Positions 1 to 4,680 of a stretch of 7,021 nt of DNA are shown one piece after another. The notes beneath the pieces are model-generated. The model did no database searches. It was not told the origin of the DNA and was given only the letters and a program-made list of their open reading frames with translations. The stretch is from JANXVY01 sp040080145 (GTDB lineage: Bacteria > Pseudomonadota > Alphaproteobacteria > Rhizobiales > Hyphomicrobiaceae): the NCBI GenBank assembly GCA_040080145.1, contig JBEBJA010000194.1, forward strand, positions 1 to 7,021. Direction: 5' to 3'. Numbering within the stretch: position 1 is the first letter of the stretch; every line of letters begins with the position of its first letter. A program made the position numbers and the translations under genes.

Positions 1-54
1 CTTTCAACCCTTTGACCGGAAGGCGGTCAGTGGGTTGAGTCCGGCGCTCGCGCC
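1..54. repeat. Palindromic intergenic repeat, copy 1
   Basis: This copy matches 107-160 at 52 of 54 positions (differences at 12 and 31). Its core at 5-37 folds into a hairpin: CAACCC (5-10) pairs with GGGTTG (32-37), one T/T mismatch follows, then TTGACCG (12-18) pairs with CGGTCAG (24-30) through one T-G wobble, leaving a five-base loop. The copy ends in GGCGCTCGCGCC (43-54), which occurs twice more in the window. It resembles a REP-type bacterial interspersed palindrome. It may continue to the left of the window. Confidence 0.85.
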
Positions 55-72
55 GTCGCCTGTTCGGCTCTT

Positions 73-97
73 CTGTCAGCGCAAAGGGCGCTGCCAG
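73..97. repeat. Hairpin following repeat copy 1
   Basis: CAGCGC (77-82) and GCGCTG (88-93) form a perfect 6-bp stem around AAAGG. Beyond one T/C mismatch, CTG (73-75) pairs with CAG (95-97). It starts 18 bases after the GGCGCTCGCGCC end of copy 1, about where a different hairpin sits after the other two copies. Confidence 0.55.
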
Positions 98-106
98 CTT
101 CATTTG

Positions 107-160
107 CTTTCAACCCTCTGACCGGAAGGCGGTCAGCGGGTTGAGTCCGGCGCTCGCGCC
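107..160. repeat. Palindromic intergenic repeat, copy 2
   Basis: This is the second copy of the left-end element, offset by 106 bases from copy 1. CAACCC (111-116) pairs with GGGTTG (138-143), and CTGACCG (118-124) pairs with CGGTCAG (130-136) around a GAAGG loop. The T-to-C change at 118 turns the T-G wobble of copy 1 into a C-G pair, so the fold is kept or strengthened. The copy ends in GGCGCTCGCGCC (149-160). GGGTCGC and GCTCCCT follow, two words shared with the third element near 6684. Confidence 0.85.
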
Positions 161-177
161 GGGTCGCCTTGCTCCCT

Positions 178-193
178 CGCCGCAAGAGCGGCG
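178..193. repeat. Hairpin following repeat copy 2
   Basis: CGCCGC (178-183) pairs perfectly with GCGGCG (188-193) around AAGA. It directly follows the GCTCCCT word that ends the conserved part of the element, at the same place as the unrelated stem at 6713-6729. Confidence 0.55.
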
Positions 194-431
194 CTCGTGG
201 TGCTCGATTTCGAGGGGCCGAAACTGCTCCGTGCTCGATTCAGTCGATTTTCTGTCATCATATTTGACGGCTGCGCCTTATTTCCTCCCCTGCCTGCCCC
301 AACTCATGCCCCATTGCTGGGGATGGTAAGAAGGCCCGGTTCATATGGGCTAACCGGACGTTAAGGTTAAACGGGTAAGAAATCGGGCTGTGTTCCGTCA
401 TTGGAGCGCGCCGTATGTTTCAAGGTGAGCC

Positions 432-1712
432 ATGAATTTTCGTGTGACAGCTGCCGGTTTGAGTATTTTGGTCAGCGTTCTTCTGGCTCCACAAGCCTCT
501 GCGGTGGACTTGCCAGCCGTTAAAGTCAGCTCGTCCAACAAGGTGCTTTCGTGCGTGACGCCGGGGCGGTTGATGGCGTTTTTGAAGACGCGCAACGATA
601 AGCTCGACGCCCGGTTCAGTGAGATCGCCAGCGATTACATGCGTTACGGCGAAGAGCTCAACATGCGGTGGGACTATGCGTTCTTCCAGATGCTGCTCGA
701 AACGGGGAATTTGAAGTTCGGCGGTGACGTGAAGCCCGCGCAGAACAATTTTGCAGGGCTCGGCGCGACGGGCAACGGCGAGCGAGGTGAAAGCTTTAAA
801 GACGTGCCGACCGGCGTGCGGGCGCATCTTGAGCACCTCATCATGTATACGGGCGAAAAGGTCGCCAATCCGGTTGCGGAACGGACGCGCAAGGTTCAGG
901 AATGGGGCGTGCTGACCGAATGGCAGAAGACGCTCAAGGGGCCGCTGACGTTCGCGCAGCTTGCCAAGAAATGGGCACCGCCCGCGCGCAAATATGCGCT
1001 TGAAATTGAACAGGTTGCCGAGAATTTTGCCGACGGTCCGTGCAAGGCTTCCGATCCGCAGCCGGAGTTGGTTGCGGCGGTGCGCGCCGGTAAGTCTGGT
1101 GCGAAGGACGCAGCTAAGGCTGTGCCAGCGCCGGACGTGGCGGCGGCTCCGGTAACGGACGTTGCGACGCCGGGCATCGAGCTGGCCAAGCGCGCAAATG
1201 ACGACGCACGCGCCGAGGGTACAGGAAAGCGTTCGGCACTCGGGGCTGGTGGCGTTGCCAAAGCTGCGGCGGCTGATGCCAAGGCTGCGCAAGCCAAGGC
1301 TGGCGACCGCAAGGCTGGCGACCGCAAGGCTGGCGACGACAAAGCCAAACCGTATGCGCTGTTGAACGCGCCCAAGCCGGAACTCGATCCGGCGGTAACG
1401 GCCAAGCCTGCCGAAGCTGCCATGCCGTCTGTCACAAAGGTTGCCGCAGGTTCTGCGGCCAAGGGTGCAAAGCCTGTCGCCGTGGCCTGCAAAGTGTTTC
1501 AGGCCAGCTATGGCGGCGCGAAGACCGTCATTATCAAAGCCGTTGCCAACGATGTGACGCAGTACACCGTGCTCGACGTCAATGAAGGCTCTGAAGCGCG
1601 GGAAGCGGACGCCTACATTGCGGCCTATGCGCCGGGCGGCAAGCAGGTCGGCGAGTTCAAGACTCAGAACATGGCGCTCGACAAGGCGTTCGAGCTTTGC
1701 CCTGAAGGTTGA
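432..1712 (+). CDS. Exported GH73-like glucosaminidase-domain protein, paralogue A
   Basis: A 426-residue exported protein, probably a peptidoglycan hydrolase cutting glycan strands in the periplasm. Residues 1-24 are a signal peptide (hydrophobic core LSILVSVLLA, likely cut after ASA-24). Residues about 41-204 form a glucosaminidase-like domain: RWDYAFFQMLLET carries the likely catalytic Glu90, followed by QNNFAGLGATG (104-114), matching the Glu then N-(N/L)-F-x-G pattern of GH73. Cys41 and Cys204 frame the domain. Residues about 205-350 are an Ala/Lys/Pro-rich, probably disordered linker containing three AGDRK-type repeats. Residues 353-426 are an unassigned C-terminal domain from Cys353 to Cys423. 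The ATG at 432 has AAGG at 422-425, six bases upstream. The next gene begins 51 bases on and is a paralogue, so the two arose by tandem duplication and are probably co-transcribed. The family call is from motif reading; enzyme activity is inferred. Confidence 0.85.
   Translation: MNFRVTAAGLSILVSVLLAPQASAVDLPAVKVSSSNKVLSCVTPGRLMAFLKTRNDKLDARFSEIASDYMRYGEELNMRWDYAFFQMLLETGNLKFGGDVKPAQNNFAGLGATGNGERGESFKDVPTGVRAHLEHLIMYTGEKVANPVAERTRKVQEWGVLTEWQKTLKGPLTFAQLAKKWAPPARKYALEIEQVAENFADGPCKASDPQPELVAAVRAGKSGAKDAAKAVPAPDVAAAPVTDVATPGIELAKRANDDARAEGTGKRSALGAGGVAKAAAADAKAAQAKAGDRKAGDRKAGDDKAKPYALLNAPKPELDPAVTAKPAEAAMPSVTKVAAGSAAKGAKPVAVACKVFQASYGGAKTVIIKAVANDVTQYTVLDVNEGSEAREADAYIAAYAPGGKQVGEFKTQNMALDKAFELCPEG
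1296..1340 (+). repeat. Three tandem 15-base repeats inside a coding linker
   Basis: The unit AAGGCTGGCGACCGC occurs at 1296-1310 and 1311-1325, then with two changes at 1326-1340. It encodes KAGDR, KAGDR, KAGDD in frame at residues 289-303 of paralogue A. The near-identity at DNA level points to recent slippage or unequal crossing-over. The paralogue at 1764-3011 lacks it. Confidence 0.9.
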
Positions 1713-1753
1713 TTGCTTTTCACGTGACGTGCGGTCGTTGGTCGGATTTTGGC

Positions 1754-1757
1754 GGAG
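1754..1757 (+). promoter_or_regulatory. Ribosome binding site that decides the start of paralogue B
   Basis: GGAG lies six bases before the ATG at 1764. An in-frame TTG at 1749 would be upstream of this site and would add five residues before the signal peptide, so the ATG is preferred. Confidence 0.7.
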
Positions 1758-1763
1758 TGTGTC

Positions 1764-3011
1764 ATGTCGCGTGCGGGTGGTTGGGGCGGGCGCTGGATCT
1801 TTGCGCCCGTTGTGGTGGCAGGGCTTGCCATGGCTGGTCCGGTGGCTCAGGCCGCTGAGGACTTTACGTTACCCGAGATCAGGACGACGGCGTCCAACCG
1901 CGTTCCAGCGTGTGCGACGCCCGACAGGCTGATGGCGTTTGTCGCGGCGCGAAATTTGAAGCTGCCGCCGAAGTTTTCGAACATTGCCGCGATTTATCGT
2001 GAACTGGGGGAAGGCGCCCGTGTGCGGTGGGATTATGCGTTTTTCCAGATGATCCTGGAGACGAATTATCTGATGTACCGGCGGGGTGATGGCAGCTCGG
2101 GCGATGTTGGTCAGGCGCAGAACAATTTTGCCGGCATCGGCGCGACCGGTGGCGGCGTTCCCGGCGATAAGTATGGCGACGTGCGAACCGGCGTGCTGGC
2201 CCATATCCAGCATCTCACGGCGTATTCCGGCGAGCGGGTCGAGCGGCCCGTGGCGGCCCGAACGCGCGCGTATCAAAACGACATCATCGAGATTTCGCGC
2301 AAGCTCGGGCGACGGGTGACGTTTGCCGATCTGTCGCGGCGCTGGGCGGTGGACCGCGCTTATGGACGCAACATCGAGACGGTGGCTCAGATGTTTGCGC
2401 GCAACCATTGCTCGACGACGGCGGCGGCCGTTCCTGCCGCGCCGGCTGCGACCAATCCAAGGACCGCGTTTGCGCGGCCAAGCCGCTTAGGCGCGACTGG
2501 ACTTGAGCCGCCTGCGGGAGACCCAAAGGCTGCTGCGACGGGTGGATCTGGATTGGTGCAGACGGTCTGGCGGCGTGGTGATCCCGTGCCGCCTGCGCCG
2601 CAACCGGTTGCGCCGCGATCTAAGGCGGATGTTTTTGCGCAGATTGATGAGGTGGCCCCGATTGTTGCCGCGCCGGACGTTACCGCGCCAGCCCATGCAG
2701 CGGGTGCCGAGCACAAGGGCGCGGCACGGTTTGCCATGGCAGCGGAGGCTGGTGTTGCTATCGGACGGCTTCCCGCGCCGGTCAATTGCCGCATCTATTC
2801 AGCAAGTTATGGCGGGACGGAGAGTGTGCTCATACGGGCGCGAAGCGGGAGCGAGGTTCGGCTCACGGCGGTGACTGTCGTTGCGGATGAACGCCGCAGC
2901 ATGGCGGAAAATTTCATAGCCACGCATGCGCCCGGCGGCGAAGTCGTGGGCCATTACGACTCGAAGGCTGCGGCTGTCTCGGCCGCCAAGGGCATGTGCG
3001 CCGCGAATTGA
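1764..3011 (+). CDS. Exported GH73-like glucosaminidase-domain protein, paralogue B
   Basis: A 415-residue paralogue of the gene at 432-1712 with the same architecture. Residues 1-30 are a signal peptide (basic start, core IFAPVVVAGLAMAG, likely cut after VAQA). Residues about 50-216 form the glucosaminidase-like domain: RWDYAFFQMILET with likely catalytic Glu99, then QNNFAGIGATG (119-129), framed by Cys50 and Cys216. Relative to paralogue A there is a short insertion after the catalytic Glu (around RRGDGSSGD). Residues about 217-341 are an Ala/Pro-rich linker unrelated in sequence to that of A and lacking the KAGDR repeats. Residues 342-415 are the same Cys-bracketed 74-residue C-terminal domain (Cys342, Cys412). 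It is probably a periplasmic or surface-linked peptidoglycan hydrolase. The divergent linker with conserved ends suggests separate targets or timing for the two copies. The function is inferred from the domain motif only. Confidence 0.85.
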   Translation: MSRAGGWGGRWIFAPVVVAGLAMAGPVAQAAEDFTLPEIRTTASNRVPACATPDRLMAFVAARNLKLPPKFSNIAAIYRELGEGARVRWDYAFFQMILETNYLMYRRGDGSSGDVGQAQNNFAGIGATGGGVPGDKYGDVRTGVLAHIQHLTAYSGERVERPVAARTRAYQNDIIEISRKLGRRVTFADLSRRWAVDRAYGRNIETVAQMFARNHCSTTAAAVPAAPAATNPRTAFARPSRLGATGLEPPAGDPKAAATGGSGLVQTVWRRGDPVPPAPQPVAPRSKADVFAQIDEVAPIVAAPDVTAPAHAAGAEHKGAARFAMAAEAGVAIGRLPAPVNCRIYSASYGGTESVLIRARSGSEVRLTAVTVVADERRSMAENFIATHAPGGEVVGHYDSKAAAVSAAKGMCAAN

Positions 3012-3106
3012 GGCGCCATTTTACTTTTGGTCTCCTTCCTGTCTCGTGCGGAACAGCGCTACGGGCGAAAGGGCGTCAAGCTCTCCTCAGATCAAGCCAA
3101 GCATCT

Positions 3107-3111
3107 GGGAG
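3107..3111 (+). promoter_or_regulatory. Ribosome binding site for the small gene at 3118
   Basis: GGGAG stands six bases before the ATG at 3118. It supports this start over the longer in-frame opening that reaches back to 2926 and would overlap the preceding gene out of frame. Confidence 0.65.
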
Positions 3112-3117
3112 CGTATC

Positions 3118-3549
3118 ATGCAGTCAGTCACGAACGGTCACGTCAGCACCCTCGATCCGACAGATATTCCCGTTATTTCCGCCGATGCCGTGCAGGGCAT
3201 CATCGACTTGATCATTGAGCGGGGGCAGGCACTGGTGCTGTTTCACGGCGCAACGCCCGCCTCTCGCGCCGAGATCGAGCGCGCATTCTGGCAGGGTCAC
3301 GGCGGCGACCGGATCAGCGGGAATGCTACGCTCATCCGGTTCTGGCACCTTGTCGACGCGATGTCTGGCCGGCGCGTTAAGTCCCTGATTCTCGAGCGTG
3401 GATTTGCAGCCCTGGCTCCGCTTGCCGCGTGCGCTGCCTCTGCGCGGTTGAATATCCATTGGGGATTCAAGCCGCAGCATCTTGTTGCGGCCCTGACGGC
3501 GAAGGCTACCATCGCCGTGGACGCCAATCCGCTGCGTCTTGCCGCTTAA
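3118..3549 (+). CDS. Hypothetical protein of 143 residues
   Basis: I do not recognise the family. The product starts MQSVTNGHVS, has no signal peptide or clear membrane helix, and looks like a soluble cytoplasmic protein. Visible parts are an acidic/hydrophobic helix around 22-36 (ADAVQGIIDLIIERG), a VLFHG turn at 40-44, a helix AEIERAFWQGHGGDR (51-65), an aromatic FWHLVDAMSG segment (75-84), an alanine-rich segment around 97-109 with the only Cys (105), and NIHWGFKPQH (112-121). The gene has a good ribosome site, follows paralogue B by 106 bases on the same strand, and is followed by a strong terminator, all of which favour a real gene. It could be the last gene of the glucosaminidase operon or have its own promoter; no clear promoter is visible in the gap. 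Confidence 0.65.
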   Translation: MQSVTNGHVSTLDPTDIPVISADAVQGIIDLIIERGQALVLFHGATPASRAEIERAFWQGHGGDRISGNATLIRFWHLVDAMSGRRVKSLILERGFAALAPLAACAASARLNIHWGFKPQHLVAALTAKATIAVDANPLRLAA

Positions 3550-3567
3550 GGTTCAAGAGGGAATACG

Positions 3568-3602
3568 AAAAGAGCGCCGTCCGGTGGGACTGGCGCCTTT
3601 TT
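3568..3602. terminator. Bidirectional rho-independent terminator between convergent genes
   Basis: GCGCC (3574-3578) plus GTCC (3579-3582) pair with GGAC (3587-3590) and GGCGC (3592-3596), with loop GGTG and one bulged T at 3591. TTTTT follows at 3598-3602, and AAAA precedes at 3568-3571, which reads as a T run on the minus strand. It lies 18 bases after the stop of the small gene and 17 bases past the end of the minus-strand DUF2147 gene, so it can stop transcription from both sides. Confidence 0.9.
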
Positions 3603-3619
3603 CATGGAACGGGTGGCCG

Positions 3620-4033
3620 TTACTGGCAGCGTTGGATGTCGAGGGGCGCGCGGGTCCACATCATTGTTTCGCCGAGGAATTTTACGCCGGCGTAGCCGGT
3701 TACTTTGAGCTTGTCGGTGCTCACGAGCTTAAGCTCGACATCGTATTTGCTGTCTTCATCTGGATCATAGATCCAGCCGCCATCCCATGTGTTAGGACCG
3801 GCTGGGGGAACATTGGCGAGGACTTGAATTCCGCATCCCTTAGCGTTTTTGGCGTCTTTAAGCCAGACGATCTTGCCGCATAGCTTGCCGCCGCAGTCAG
3901 AAATTTCGACTGCGCCGCGGCCCGTATGATCGTACCAGAGGCCGGTTGCTACATCGGCTGCAGTTGCGCCGCTCGCGGGGACAATTACAGCTGCCACAAT
4001 GCTCGCCATAAGAATTGATTGAAGTGTTTTCAT
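3620..4033 (-). CDS. Secreted DUF2147-domain protein
   Basis: A 137-residue protein with a signal peptide (residues 1-25 or 26: hydrophobic core ILMASIVAAVIVPA, ending GATAA), so the mature protein is periplasmic or secreted, about 111 residues. The mature part matches DUF2147 across its length: GLWYDHTGRGAVEI (31-44), CGGKLCGKIVWLKD (47-60), a W-x-G-G-W-I-Y-D-P motif at 83-91, LKVTGYAG (109-116) and MMWTRA near the end. This is a small beta-rich domain common in proteobacteria with no agreed function. Four cysteines (47, 52, 67, 136) may form two disulfides in the periplasm. The reading frame is open up to 4135, but the ATG at 4033 is chosen because GGAG sits six bases before it (4040-4043) and the signal peptide begins there. 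The gene is convergent with the hypothetical gene and shares its terminator. Confidence 0.9.
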   Translation of the reverse strand: MKTLQSILMASIVAAVIVPASGATAADVATGLWYDHTGRGAVEISDCGGKLCGKIVWLKDAKNAKGCGIQVLANVPPAGPNTWDGGWIYDPDEDSKYDVELKLVSTDKLKVTGYAGVKFLGETMMWTRAPLDIQRCQ

Positions 4034-4039
4034 AAGGCT

Positions 4040-4043
4040 CTCC
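4040..4043 (-). promoter_or_regulatory. Ribosome binding site of the DUF2147 gene
   Basis: On the minus strand GGAG precedes the ATG at 4033 by six bases. It fixes the start at the signal peptide rather than at the upstream in-frame ATG at 4135 or 4075. Confidence 0.75.
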
Positions 4044-4050
4044 GAATAGC

Positions 4051-4063
4051 GTTCTATAAGAAC
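4051..4063. promoter_or_regulatory. Inverted repeat upstream of the DUF2147 gene, possible -10 or operator
   Basis: GTTCTATAAGAAC is a perfect 5-bp inverted repeat around ATA, 17 bases before the DUF2147 start codon. Read on the minus strand it contains TATAGA (4058-4053), a fair -10 hexamer. The matching -35 position (around 4076-4081) is poor. It could be an operator over a weak promoter or just a short stem in the leader. Confidence 0.3.
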
Positions 4064-4319
4064 TGCGTATTGCATGGACTCGTCTTGATACCTAATCGTG
4101 GTCAAATTGGTTCGGCTGGGGCGACGGCACCGCAAGTTAGCCCATCACCGCCATATTGGGGCCAGTCCCGAGGGATTTTGGTGAACGGCGCACTGTGCGG
4201 CCAATCTCCTGCCGCCGGTTGCACGTCGGCCTGCGGAAAGGGCGCATAAATTGCTAGGGTCTGCCTTCGATTCTGCGCTAAATCGAGCGCTCCTTGCACC
4301 TTCAGAACGATATGGATCA

Positions 4320-4580
4320 ATGGCCAAAGCACCGAACACCACCCATCCCGACATCGCCGAGATGAGCTTTGAGCGCGGCTTGAAGGAGCTTGAAACGATC
4401 GTATCGCGGCTGGAGCGCGGCGACGTTGAACTAGAAGAGAGCATCGCCATCTACGAGCGCGGCGAAGCGCTCAAGGACCATTGCGACCGGCTGCTCAAAC
4501 AGGCCGAGGCGAAGGTCGAGAAGCTGACGTTTGCCCAAGATGGCAGCCCGAAGGGAACTGAGCCTTTGGATGGGGAGTAA
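4320..4580 (+). CDS. xseB: Exodeoxyribonuclease VII small subunit
   Basis: An 86-residue XseB, the small helical subunit of cytoplasmic exonuclease VII. Several copies bind each XseA large subunit to form the enzyme that degrades single-stranded DNA to oligonucleotides from either end. The family signature is complete: DIAEMSFERGLKELETIVSR (12-31), LERGDVELEESIAIYERG (32-49), then LKDHCDRLLKQAEAKVEKL (52-70), predicted as two long helices. The acidic, flexible tail (71-86) is typical. The frame is open to a TTG at 4251, but the ATG at 4320 gives the usual XseB N-terminus (MAKAPN...). Its ribosome site is weak (GGATCA directly upstream). An out-of-frame ATG lies at 4312. xseA is not in the window. 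dxs follows after 100 bases on the same strand, probably in one transcript. Confidence 0.96.
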   Translation: MAKAPNTTHPDIAEMSFERGLKELETIVSRLERGDVELEESIAIYERGEALKDHCDRLLKQAEAKVEKLTFAQDGSPKGTEPLDGE

Positions 4581-4670
4581 GCCCTTCACCCTTGACCTGC
4601 ATCATGAAACCGCTTCAGGCTTGGCTGCGTAGAACTTTGTTGCGAAGATGTAGTGAACTTGGCGTCATTT

Positions 4671-4675
4671 GAGGG
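4671..4675 (+). promoter_or_regulatory. Ribosome binding site that decides the dxs start
   Basis: GAGGG lies five bases before the ATG at 4681. The alternative in-frame TTG at 4669 overlaps this site and would add only four residues, so the ATG is preferred. Confidence 0.7.
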
Positions 4676-4680
4676 TTGCT

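Larger units (their letters stand above)
1..431. other. Intergenic region with repeats and hairpins, no gene
   Basis: No reading frame on either strand has the look of a gene here, and all frames entering from the left edge hit stops within the first 135 bases. The region holds two copies of a palindromic repeat (1-54 and 107-160), hairpins at 73-97 and 178-193, a small stem-loop at 305-325 (CCCCA-TTGC-TGGGG core) and an inverted repeat CCGGTT-N10-AACCGG at 336-357. The leader of the first gene lies at its right end. I see no convincing -35/-10 pair. Confidence 0.7.
4034..4319. other. Divergent intergenic region between the DUF2147 gene and xseB
   Basis: These 286 bases separate two genes read in opposite directions, so they should carry the promoters of both. 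Apart from the inverted repeat at 4051-4063 I see only small palindromes: TCCC-GA-GGGA at 4166-4175 and CGCAC-T-GTGCG at 4189-4199. I found no convincing sigma-70 pair for xseB and no small gene with a good ribosome site. Confidence 0.6.

Noticed and set aside
1..160. CRISPR array or attachment sites
   Set aside because: There are only two copies, 54 bases each and internally palindromic, with one 52-base gap and no cas gene or integrase nearby. A REP-like element fits better.
141..329. Short plus-strand open frame starting inside repeat copy 2
   Set aside because: It starts with a non-ATG codon inside a palindromic repeat, has no ribosome site and no protein-like composition, and ends before the leader of the next gene.
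361..370. TTAA-GG-TTAA as a CtrA binding site
   Set aside because: The CtrA consensus needs seven bases between the TTAA halves; here there are two.
420..1292. Open frame of 290 codons on the minus strand
   Set aside because: It is antisense to the first glucosaminidase paralogue, Arg-rich, and without a family. The plus-strand frame has a signal peptide, a catalytic motif and a paralogue.
1720..1727. TCACGTGA palindrome between the two paralogues
   Set aside because: A single 8-base palindrome in a 51-base gap within a likely operon is not enough to call an operator.
1869..2408. Open frame of 179 codons on the minus strand
   Set aside because: It is antisense to the conserved catalytic domain of the second paralogue; its openness follows from codon bias on the other strand.
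2926..3117. Longer N-terminus for the hypothetical protein, overlapping paralogue B
   Set aside because: The extension would overlap the conserved C-terminal domain of paralogue B out of frame, and a good ribosome site precedes the ATG at 3118.
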